Of a stretch of DNA of 31,434 bases, positions 5,854-11,912 are shown one piece after another. Positions within the stretch are counted from its first letter, which is position 1. Every line of letters begins with the position of its first letter. Below the pieces are notes generated by a model. The model saw nothing but the letters and a program-made list of their open reading frames with translations, ran no database searches and was not told the origin of the DNA. This DNA is from a virus: IMG/VR virus record IMGVR_UViG_3300048549_001496, positions 1-31,434 of that record. One strand, written 5' to 3'. Made by a program: the position numbers and the translations under genes.

Positions 5854-6381
5854 TTATACTGGTGAATACCAATTTGGAGCATCCCTCTTAGTCCATTTGG
5901 CGAAGCGAGACTTGTCATAGTTGTAATACTCTCTATATTTCTCGACAATAGAGAGGTTCTCAAACTGAGGGTGAGTGCGACATCTCTGATCTTGACTAAT
6001 CGCTACAGCAAATTCTGTAAGAGGCCCATATGGGACAGTTGACCTATGCATATTAAGCATACACCACTGGATAAATTGGGCAGAGAAGTGTTCTTTATCT
6101 GTTCTAAACCTTTTCTCTCTAGCCATAGCCATACCATGACGGATTAACCATCTCATATTCTCTTTGGTTTTTACAGCCCAGATACTACATGGGTGCTTGG
6201 CATACGAATGTTTGCGGGGATTACCTTTTTGGCTTCTTGGGCAATCAGGCTCAGCCAAGGTCTCAAGAGTAAAGCAGTTAGCTAACATCTGAGCAGTTTC
6301 AACAACCATCTTAGATACATGTTTGTCGCAAAGGTTTTGCGCTGCCTTGTAGGGATCTTTATCTGTAACGAATATGTTCAT
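5854..6381 (-). CDS. Conserved phage protein, pyrimidine-dimer glycosylase-like family (tentative)
   Basis: The 175-residue product starts MNIFVTDKDPYKAAQNLCDKHVSKMVVETAQML. This N-terminal signature (one Asp-Lys-x-Val-x-Lys-Met block) is well known from many phage genomes. A second block HPCSIWAVKTKENMRWL (about 63-79) and a C-terminal region ending APNWYSPV follow. In annotated phages this family is often linked to Pyr_excise/endonuclease V-like DNA glycosylases, but I recall the link as family naming, not proof of activity. It sits among nuclease and recombination genes, which suits a DNA-repair role. Confidence 0.7.
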   Translation of the reverse strand: MNIFVTDKDPYKAAQNLCDKHVSKMVVETAQMLANCFTLETLAEPDCPRSQKGNPRKHSYAKHPCSIWAVKTKENMRWLIRHGMAMAREKRFRTDKEHFSAQFIQWCMLNMHRSTVPYGPLTEFAVAISQDQRCRTHPQFENLSIVEKYREYYNYDKSRFAKWTKRDAPNWYSPV

Positions 6382-6386
6382 ATCTC

Positions 6387-7100
6387 TCAGGGGTTATGTC
6401 CTAATTTTCGTAGTAGGTCAAGGTATTTTTTAGATTCTATGTATCTCACTTTGTGTTTGTCAGATTCAACAGTGTTACCTGCAAAATGGAAGACATATGG
6501 CAAACTATTTAATTTAAGCAAGATCTCCCTCTCATGACTTTTGGAATGCTGCAATCTTCGGTAAGGTAGAATTTTTGATATTTTTCCAATATCGTCCACA
6601 TCATCTTTATAAAACCCTCTAACGAGAGCTTGGTCTTCTATCCAGTTTGTTCTCGGACATAAATAACCATCCCTTACCACAGATCCGCAGTATTTATCTT
6701 TTAATTCATTTGAATGAGTCCACTTTTCTATAATACTAATAACCCTCTCTGTATTCTTAAAGATTGCAACACCTGTATTTATTGCTGGGGGGTTGAATTT
6801 TATCTCATCTTCACCAAATATAATCTCTTTTTTATATTTATTGATTAAATCAGTTATTGGGGGAGAAACATTGTAAAAAAAGGCATCTGAATCTATCCAT
6901 ACTATATAATCATATTTTTTGATATATTTAAGTATAAAAGGATATCTTTCCCAATGACAGCTTCTCGTTTTGTAAAACCTATCTGAAGATTTTATCAAGT
7001 CATAACCATATTTATCACAATAAATTTTATTAATCTTATAGCAATTATCACCATAAGATTTAAATTTATCATCATACCACATTAAAACTGCGATTTTCAT
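6387..7100 (-). CDS. GT34-like (GMA12/MNN10) glycosyltransferase
   Basis: The 237-residue product shows the GT-A pattern of the galactosyl/mannosyltransferase GT34 type: KIAVLMWYDD start, YDYIVWIDSDAFF (63-75, metal-binding DxD at D70/D72), NTGVAIFKN (108-116), WIEDQALV (153-160) and FHFAGN (204-209). Such enzymes transfer a hexose from a nucleotide sugar to a glycan or protein. Length is near the minimum for the fold. The gene is in one leftward cassette with a sulfotransferase and a family 2 glycosyltransferase, so the three probably modify one glycan. Donor and acceptor cannot be read from the sequence. Confidence 0.85.
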   Translation of the reverse strand: MKIAVLMWYDDKFKSYGDNCYKINKIYCDKYGYDLIKSSDRFYKTRSCHWERYPFILKYIKKYDYIVWIDSDAFFYNVSPPITDLINKYKKEIIFGEDEIKFNPPAINTGVAIFKNTERVISIIEKWTHSNELKDKYCGSVVRDGYLCPRTNWIEDQALVRGFYKDDVDDIGKISKILPYRRLQHSKSHEREILLKLNSLPYVFHFAGNTVESDKHKVRYIESKKYLDLLRKLGHNP

Positions 7101-7137
7101 GTCAATACTATTTATTCAATATGTTTTCTAAAAGAAA

Positions 7138-7713
7138 TTATGTCCGATTATAACAAATGTCAACAAAATCTCCCGATACTTTTAAATTAATGCCCAAAAA
7201 ATCGAAAATACTTTGAACTCCAGACTTACTATTCAAACAATTTATATCAAAAATTTTAAAATTATCCATGTTTTCTTGAAGCTTTCTAGATCTACTATGA
7301 TACTCCTCACAATATAATCTACAAGCTTTTTCTTTGTTATCGATATTGTATTTGGGAAAACACTGATCCCAAGTATCATCCTTATGCCACTTGTAACCTA
7401 AGTGATTCATCCAATGATTTCTACCTACAGTTTTAATCATGTAACTATGAACTGTCTCATCAATATTTCTCTGAAGGCAAACAAAACGGATATTTTCACA
7501 AATCTCATTCATATCTTCGACCAAATTAAGATACCAAAAAGCAACATCCCCATCTAACTTCGAACTTTTTAGTAAATCTAATCGATCTTTAGCTCGTCCA
7601 CCCCCCCAACTAACAACTGGAGCTAGTTCGTGGGTGACATTTAATCCAACTTTTTGTAAAAGTCTAGATAATGAAACCGTCCCACATCTACCTGTTCCTA
7701 AACCAATAATCAT
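7138..7713 (-). CDS. PAPS-dependent sulfotransferase-like protein
   Basis: The 191-residue product begins with a P-loop-like 5'-phosphosulfate-binding motif, GLGTGRCGTVSLSRLL (4-19). It has the 3'-phosphate-binding pattern QRNIDETVHSY (81-91), with R82 and S90 spaced as in the family. These are the two hallmark sites for binding PAPS, the sulfate donor. Sulfotransferases of this size act on carbohydrates or small molecules. The gene lies between two glycosyltransferase genes, so a sulfated glycan is the likely product; host PAPS supply would be needed. The frame is intact. Confidence 0.85.
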   Translation of the reverse strand: MIIGLGTGRCGTVSLSRLLQKVGLNVTHELAPVVSWGGGRAKDRLDLLKSSKLDGDVAFWYLNLVEDMNEICENIRFVCLQRNIDETVHSYMIKTVGRNHWMNHLGYKWHKDDTWDQCFPKYNIDNKEKACRLYCEEYHSRSRKLQENMDNFKIFDINCLNSKSGVQSIFDFLGINLKVSGDFVDICYNRT

Positions 7714-7719
7714 AAAGAA

Positions 7720-8490
7720 TCAACTCCAATCACATTCCCAATTAATCAATTGTTCCTTTGTTTTCTTGGGATATTCTGGTCTAAAACTAATATCATTTGT
7801 TGTTATCAGCGTTCTCTCCTCATCATTAGTGAAGGTATCGTTATCTTTATGTATGCGATACCAATATATCTTCTCTTTTAGAAAATAACATTTATCTTTG
7901 CCAGCCATTTCAGCCATAGGAATATATAAAATTATATCCTGTGGAAACTTAAAGAGTTCACCATCTTTATGTCTTAAGTCTTTATCTCTGACATTTTTTA
8001 ACAAAAAATACTTACAAGATCTTAGGGCGCTTATGCAAAATGTTTGATCTCTCAATGACTTCTCCCAATCTATTTCTGTTAAATGTTCTGGAGCCGCTAA
8101 TTTATAAAAATTTTTTTCTGACGCGACAAAACCTCCATAAGACAACCAATAGCCTTTGGAGTATATCTCCTTCAAAAGACATAAGGCATATTTACTACTA
8201 AGATAATCGTCTCCATCTAAGCTAACAATAACATCTTCATCATGAAGTTCTGCGTGATGATGAAAATTACTTGTCTTATTAAAGACCGCGCCCATATTTT
8301 TATCATTTTTAATAATTTTTATTCTAGGGTCGCCATTAGCTACTTCTGTAGCCACTTCCACAGACTTATCCGTACTCGCATCATCAGTGATATACATCTC
8401 CCAATCAGTTAGCTTTTGGGATAAGACGCTTTCAATACACTGACCAATAAAAAACTCGCAGTTATAACAAGTAGTTATTATCTTAAACAT
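7720..8490 (-). CDS. Family 2 glycosyltransferase
   Basis: The 256-residue product opens FKIITTCYNCEFFIGQCIESVLSQ, then YITDDAST (34-40) and the metal-binding LDGDD (91-95), the standard GT2 nucleotide-diphospho-sugar domain. A later aromatic region with H-x-D-N pattern (WYRIHKDNDTF) fits the acceptor side. It is cytoplasmic with no membrane segment. The gene overlaps the upstream 72-residue gene by 8 bases and precedes the sulfotransferase by a few bases, so they are one transcript. Sugar and linkage are unknown. Confidence 0.9.
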   Translation of the reverse strand: MFKIITTCYNCEFFIGQCIESVLSQKLTDWEMYITDDASTDKSVEVATEVANGDPRIKIIKNDKNMGAVFNKTSNFHHHAELHDEDVIVSLDGDDYLSSKYALCLLKEIYSKGYWLSYGGFVASEKNFYKLAAPEHLTEIDWEKSLRDQTFCISALRSCKYFLLKNVRDKDLRHKDGELFKFPQDIILYIPMAEMAGKDKCYFLKEKIYWYRIHKDNDTFTNDEERTLITTNDISFRPEYPKKTKEQLINWECDWS

Positions 8491-8701
8491 CCTCTTTCAA
8501 TATCTTTTCTATATCGTATTCGCAAAACCTTAAACCAAGCACAACGCAATCCCATAAATAAGGTTCTAAGGTAGCAGAGGCGTTTAGTTCCTCTTTTAAA
8601 CTGTTATAAATTCTTTTTTTTTCTTTATTACAGTCTATATCGATCTGCCGTATCCTTTCAGCAGCCTCTCTAACTGATTTTAGCTTCTCTTCAACACTCA
8701 T
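8483..8701 (-). CDS. Hypothetical helical protein, 72 aa
   Basis: ATG at 8699-8701, coupled to the stop of the upstream 51-residue gene (ATGA) and preceded by a purine-rich GAAGAAAAGGAAA that could act as ribosome binding site. The product is mostly helical with a coiled-coil-like first half (EEKLKSVREAAERIRQIDID) and a second helix containing WDCVVLGLRFCEYD. No family is recognised. Confidence 0.6.
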   Translation of the reverse strand: MSVEEKLKSVREAAERIRQIDIDCNKEKKRIYNSLKEELNASATLEPYLWDCVVLGLRFCEYDIEKILKEDV

Positions 8702-8853
8702 TTTCCTTTTCTTCTTTTAGAATGAGCCTTCTCTTCTTCTGGGCGAACTTGAAAATCAGCGAATTTCATGTCTTTAGACCAGCCAAAAAGCTTTTTTAAT
8801 CTTTCTCTTTGTTCTGGGTTGACATCAAAATCGAATTTGGGTTTTGGTTTCAT
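8698..8853 (-). CDS. Small hypothetical protein, 51 aa
   Basis: ATG at 8851-8853, TGA at 8698-8700 overlapping the next ATG. The product begins MKPKPKFDFDVNPEQRERLK and contains LFGWSKDMKFADFQ, ending in a basic tail HSKRRKGK. Tight coupling to both neighbours supports it. The function is unknown. Confidence 0.6.
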   Translation of the reverse strand: MKPKPKFDFDVNPEQRERLKKLFGWSKDMKFADFQVRPEEEKAHSKRRKGK

Positions 8854-8856
8854 AGC

Positions 8857-9198
8857 TTATTTGGTTTTATTCTGTTCGATCTGGGATCTTTCTTCCATTA
8901 GCATAGCCTTAGCTAAGATAGCGTAATTAACAATGTCATCACACGCATCTTCTACTGATTCATTAGTAACTTTTAGTTCTTTGTCATTAGTGAATGAGCG
9001 GATTCTCTGAATCTTATCGATCACACGCAACAACAGCCCTTGAACTGGGTGGATGTCAAGGATAGATGACGCATTGAAATTGGCGAAAGGATCTGTAGAT
9101 GATTTGCCGCCAGTATAATCACTATTTTTTTGTTCCATTATCCCACGACAAGATTTACATGTCTCGTCATGCAGCTTTAGTAACTCTTTTGTATTCAT
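8857..9198 (-). CDS. DUF1599/Nmad1-like protein (all-alpha NTP-pyrophosphatase-related)
   Basis: The 113-residue product has the helical pattern of the phage family around DUF1599 (nucleotide modification associated domain 1): KNSDYTGGKSSTDPFANF (24-41), a central VIDKIQRIRSF helix and a C-terminal VEDACDDIVNYAILAKAML (82-100), where Glu and Asp pairs would bind metal. The family is related to MazG-like pyrophosphohydrolases. The next gene upstream is a MazG-like protein (gap of one base), so both probably act on the nucleotide pool or modified nucleotides. Assignment is by motif memory and is tentative. Confidence 0.65.
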   Translation of the reverse strand: MNTKELLKLHDETCKSCRGIMEQKNSDYTGGKSSTDPFANFNASSILDIHPVQGLLLRVIDKIQRIRSFTNDKELKVTNESVEDACDDIVNYAILAKAMLMEERSQIEQNKTK

Positions 9199-9199
9199 T

Positions 9200-9511
9200 T
9201 TATTTCTCTTTTACAAATTTACCGTCAACCATTTTACCCTTCCGATCTTTGATCTCGTCATAGGCCAGACTTAAACAATAAGTAGGATCTAGTTTAAGCA
9301 TCTTGGATGCGATAATAATCGTCACCAACATATCACCTATGCCATCCGCTACCTCTGGATTATTAAATGCCGATTCAGTAACCGCATCTATTGTTTCATC
9401 CAACTCTTCTTGAGTCTTATCTAACTGAGCCAAAGGGTCAGCAGCATCAAAGATGCCCCGCTTATGCGCCCAAAATTCTACCTTGTCTACTAGTGTCTCA
9501 AAGTTATCCAT
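9200..9511 (-). CDS. MazG-like nucleotide pyrophosphohydrolase
   Basis: The 103-residue product shows the MazG fold pattern: LDKTQEELDETIDAV (30-44, the EExxE metal site at E35/E36/E39), then VADGIGDMLVTIIIASK (54-70, second acidic site D57/D60) and a C-terminal AYDEIKDRKGKM (83-94). Such enzymes remove pyrophosphate from nucleoside triphosphates, and phage versions can alter dNTP or alarmone levels in the infected cell. One short domain is present, as in other phage MazG proteins. It is one base from the DUF1599-like gene and overlaps the upstream membrane protein by 8 bases. Confidence 0.85.
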   Translation of the reverse strand: MDNFETLVDKVEFWAHKRGIFDAADPLAQLDKTQEELDETIDAVTESAFNNPEVADGIGDMLVTIIIASKMLKLDPTYCLSLAYDEIKDRKGKMVDGKFVKEK

Positions 9512-9764
9512 CGTTTTTTTTCTTTTTGTTTTGTTCCATTCTTTGGATGTGTCTATCCCAGATGTCTTCTGGCATCTCTTCCAACGCTTCTATGCGTCTC
9601 TGCAAATGCGATCTCATCCTTATATTATAGAACTCAATCGGAAAAGTTATAAGGGTTTTTATAAAAACACTTATACAGCTGACCACGGCTAGCATCACAC
9701 CAAACGTCAAGCCAACAAAAATCGTGAAGAATAAACATTCTGCTTTTAAATAATTCATATTCAT
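9504..9764 (-). CDS. Small membrane protein, 86 aa
   Basis: ATG at 9762-9764 (a second ATG is two codons in). The N-terminal half is one or two hydrophobic segments (LFFTIFVGLTFGVMLAVVSCISVFIKTLITF, the stretch at residues 11-41 read in two parts). The C-terminal half is a charged helix ending in a Lys-rich tail. It is the first leftward gene after the divergent spacer with the 9810 gene. No family is recognised; a phage inner-membrane protein is the safe call. Confidence 0.65.
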   Translation of the reverse strand: MNMNYLKAECLFFTIFVGLTFGVMLAVVSCISVFIKTLITFPIEFYNIRMRSHLQRRIEALEEMPEDIWDRHIQRMEQNKKKKNDG

Positions 9765-9809
9765 AAGAAATTCTAAACGCTAAAGATATTCTAGGAGGTT
9801 ACCCAGGCG
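9765..9809 (+). promoter_or_regulatory. Divergent spacer with strong Shine-Dalgarno site AGGAGG
   Basis: The 45 bases separate two divergent start codons. AGGAGG at 9793-9798 lies 11 bases before the GTG at 9810 and 17 bases before the ATG at 9816. It is the only textbook Shine-Dalgarno sequence in front of a gene in this window, where most starts follow AT-rich leaders. A -10 candidate TATTCT (9786-9791) would leave a very short leader, so promoter position is uncertain. Confidence 0.5.
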
Positions 9810-10190
9810 GTGGCAATGAATATCTATAAGAGCTTAGAGGGAATCCTAAACAATATCCAGCTATGGTCAAGAGATTTTTTCAAGATTAATAAAAAAAGTG
9901 TAAATTTAAGTATGCCTCAACAATTATTAAGCGAAATACACTCCAGCGCATCAGTATCATCGGGGGACTGGGCTAACTTTAGGGCTGAAGTCACAGGCAT
10001 GTATCTTCTAAGTGGTCAAGCTAACAAAGAGTGGGACTCTCAACACTTAATTAGAGAATATAACAAGAATATAAATGACAGATATGAAAGTTGGACTGGA
10101 ACTGCTCCTGTCACCACTGGGTTATTTATCGAACCTTACAATGATGGTCTGAGTTATATAGGAACAGGTAATTTTCGTAACTACCCTTGA
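9810..10190 (+). CDS. Orphan rightward hypothetical protein, 126 aa
   Basis: The only rightward gene between 271 and 14.7 kb. GTG at 9810 is favoured by the AGGAGG spacing; the ATG at 9816 would shorten it by two residues. The product has a helical first half (YKSLEGILNNIQLWSRDFFKI), a central FRAEVTGMYLLSGQANKEWD and a Gly/Tyr/Asn-rich C-terminus. No signal peptide, membrane segment or known motif is visible. Its end overlaps the convergent nuclease-like gene by 10 bases. It may be a recent insertion. Confidence 0.65.
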   Translation: MAMNIYKSLEGILNNIQLWSRDFFKINKKSVNLSMPQQLLSEIHSSASVSSGDWANFRAEVTGMYLLSGQANKEWDSQHLIREYNKNINDRYESWTGTAPVTTGLFIEPYNDGLSYIGTGNFRNYP

Positions 10191-10720
10191 ACCTTTTCAA
10201 TAGGTAACTCATATTCTTGGTAAGGTAAAAACCAATGTTCGCAATTAGACAAGACATCCCCCAAAGTCACCATTGACATCCAGTCTTTTCTACCGTTGCG
10301 CTGGTATCCTTTATATAGACACTCGCTAACTTTAGTGACTCTATTATGCATATCACATTTGTCTTTAGCTAAATTATAAAGATCAATATTTTTAACATGG
10401 AGGAAAAAAGCTCCGACATCAAAAGCTATCCAAACAGGAGTGCCTTTCTCATTGCACCAGCCAGTCTTACCATTGACATTAGTAAACTCCAAAAGAATTC
10501 TCCCTTCTCGCGTAGAGTTCTTAATACCTTTTAAGTCTACAGTCTCACCGTCTACAATGAAATCGACATGACCAATATCTTGCATCTTCCCCGTCTTCTT
10601 TATTACCAACCCAGCAGACAAGCATGAGTGATGGTAACGTTTTGTAGACTCATCCATAAGCTTCTTAGTGTGAGCGACATGACTAGAACCTGACAGACCT
10701 TTAGCTTTATTAGAAATCAT
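10181..10720 (-). CDS. Probable PD-(D/E)XK-like nuclease
   Basis: The 179-residue product contains GHVDFIVDGETVDLKGIK (about residues 49-66), which fits a D...(D/E)xK active-site strand pair, D52 or D57 with VDLKG. Further strand blocks GRILLEFTNVNGKTGWC and VWIAFDVGAFFL follow. In other phages a similar arrangement (V-D-x-K, then E-x-x-N-x-x-G-x-x-G-W, then a W/Y-I-x-F strand) marks uncharacterised PD-(D/E)XK-like proteins. Whether it cuts DNA is not shown. The gene heads the leftward array, after the terminator at 10763-10795, so it probably has its own promoter in the AT-rich leader. Confidence 0.6.
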   Translation of the reverse strand: MISNKAKGLSGSSHVAHTKKLMDESTKRYHHSCLSAGLVIKKTGKMQDIGHVDFIVDGETVDLKGIKNSTREGRILLEFTNVNGKTGWCNEKGTPVWIAFDVGAFFLHVKNIDLYNLAKDKCDMHNRVTKVSECLYKGYQRNGRKDWMSMVTLGDVLSNCEHWFLPYQEYELPIEKVQG

Positions 10721-10762
10721 ATAAATATAATATATAAGTAATTAAAAATTGCAAGAAAAAAT
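10721..10762 (-). promoter_or_regulatory. Putative promoter with near-leaderless start
   Basis: Between the terminator at 10763 and the ATG at 10718-10720 the minus strand reads TTGCAA (a -35 candidate), 16 bases, TATTAT (a -10 candidate), then only about six bases to ATG. This would produce a leaderless or nearly leaderless mRNA. The spacing and AT-rich sequence are suggestive, not proof. Confidence 0.4.
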
Positions 10763-10795
10763 AAAAAAAACCCCCTACCCATTACAGGCAGGAGG
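10763..10795 (-). terminator. Intrinsic (rho-independent) terminator
   Basis: Read on the minus strand: CCTCCTGCC (10787-10795) pairs with GGTAGGGGG (10771-10779), nine pairs including two G-U type pairs around a seven-base loop, followed by eight T (10763-10770). It lies 20 bases after the stop of the 60-residue holin-like gene and closes the leftward lysis/virion region before the nuclease-like gene. Confidence 0.85.
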
Positions 10796-10815
10796 TTGAT
10801 CTAGGAGAAACTAGA

Positions 10816-10998
10816 CTATTTATTTTTGGCTTTACCAACATTTAGAGCCGCCCAGTCAATTATCGAATAGATTTTTGCCCATAGCGTTCCCTCTTTTGGG
10901 GTTGGGGTTGCAGCAGCGATTGCAGATGCAAAAGCAATTCCAGCAGTCACTACGCCAAACCAAGGATTATCTTGAACCAGTTGAATAATTACGTCCAT
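10816..10998 (-). CDS. Small holin-like membrane protein, 60 aa
   Basis: The 60-residue product has one clear hydrophobic segment (WFGVVTAGIAFASAIAAATP, residues 13-32), then a KEGTLWAKIYSIIDWAALNVGKAKNK tail (given here as its two key parts: a short turn with Pro-Thr-Pro and the ending LNVGKAKNK). Small phage proteins with one membrane helix followed by an aromatic helix and ALNVGKAK-type end are common next to lysis genes and are often called holin-like. It is the last gene before the terminator. The start is preceded by GTGTAAATTA four bases upstream, a motif shared with two other genes. Confidence 0.65.
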   Translation of the reverse strand: MDVIIQLVQDNPWFGVVTAGIAFASAIAAATPTPKEGTLWAKIYSIIDWAALNVGKAKNK

Positions 10999-11024
10999 AC
11001 TTTAATTTACACTATTCAGAGTAA

Positions 11025-11261
11025 TTATGAACCAATTTGTTTTGTGGCGTAACCTTGATATTGATCAGCAGGATCTAATTCCCAACCTTGGATACCAAAC
11101 TTATGCGCTCCAGTCTCAGCACTCTCGATATCATATATATCTGGCGAATCCAACTTGTGACAGCAGGAATCAATAGGGTTGTCTTGCTCATTTAAAACAG
11201 CGATCATCAACTCTTTGTAGCCATTAGGACCAATAATCCTACTGTCGTATCTGTAGCTCAT
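11025..11261 (-). CDS. Hypothetical protein, 78 aa
   Basis: ATG at 11259-11261, overlapping the end of the previous gene by 4 bases. The product starts MSYRYDSRIIGPNGYKELMI and is otherwise polar with CCH and Asp/Gly-rich stretches and a Trp in the middle (GWELDPADQYQGY). No motif or membrane segment is recognised. Confidence 0.55.
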   Translation of the reverse strand: MSYRYDSRIIGPNGYKELMIAVLNEQDNPIDSCCHKLDSPDIYDIESAETGAHKFGIQGWELDPADQYQGYATKQIGS

Positions 11262-11680
11262 TCTGCACTAATTACAATGTAATCGTGAAAGTTTTTATAA
11301 CTATCAGCATACTCAACACAAGATTTAAAGTCGCCGACATGATCAACATAAGAAGAATCAATTACAAAGTACTTTCCTTCTGGGATCGGGTATGGTTCTG
11401 CTCCCCTCGCTAGATGAGTAGAAGAGATTCTCCAACCGTTGCCATCGCTCTTGACCACAGTTTTAAATTTTAAAGTCTCAGCGGGATGAGCATCTTCCTC
11501 AAACGTCTTTAGCATCTTAGTAAGCTGCCACTTCGTCAGAAAAACATGGGCATTCACTTTCTCTGGGGGAACAACCTTAACAGTCTCTTTAACTTGGACC
11601 TTTGGCTCTTTGTAACCATGCCAAGCAGCGACTCCCCATAAGGGCAAACAAACAAGTAAGAATAATATTGTCTTTTTCAT
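11258..11680 (-). CDS. Membrane-anchored or secreted hypothetical protein, 140 aa
   Basis: I choose the ATG at 11678-11680 (MKKTILFLLVCLPLWGVAAWHGY); the TTG eight codons upstream is less likely. A run of G (TATGGGGGGCG) precedes the ATG. The N-terminus is a signal peptide or membrane anchor (residues 4-19), without a lipobox. The rest is a soluble domain with a Pro/Val stretch and strand-rich C-terminal half (GKYFVIDSSYVDHVG ... YIVISAE). It lies in the lysis/virion region and could be periplasmic; function unknown. Confidence 0.62.
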   Translation of the reverse strand: MKKTILFLLVCLPLWGVAAWHGYKEPKVQVKETVKVVPPEKVNAHVFLTKWQLTKMLKTFEEDAHPAETLKFKTVVKSDGNGWRISSTHLARGAEPYPIPEGKYFVIDSSYVDHVGDFKSCVEYADSYKNFHDYIVISAE

Positions 11681-11700
11681 ACGCCCCCCATAATAGAGAC

Positions 11701-11910
11701 TCAAAGCTCCTTGGCAAGCACATTATTCACTTCTCTTCTAATAATAACAATAGGATCATTGTAAAAATTGCAATCTTGTATTCTAGCTTTATTATAACCC
11801 CAGTAATCCAGAGCGCCTTTTTCGTCATTGAACTCTGGAGTATTTGGAATAGGTTCGTATACAAAACCTCGATCTTTAGCAATTATGTGGACTTGCCTAT
11901 AGTTCTTCAT
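11701..11910 (-). CDS. Hypothetical protein, 69 aa
   Basis: ATG at 11908-11910, two bases from the stop of the beta-propeller gene. The 69-residue product begins MKNYRQVHIIAKDRGFVYEPIP and ends NNVLAKEL, with two strand-like stretches around a polar centre. No family is recognised; the tight spacing within the leftward run is the main support. Confidence 0.58.
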   Translation of the reverse strand: MKNYRQVHIIAKDRGFVYEPIPNTPEFNDEKGALDYWGYNKARIQDCNFYNDPIVIIRREVNNVLAKEL

Positions 11911-11912
11911 TT

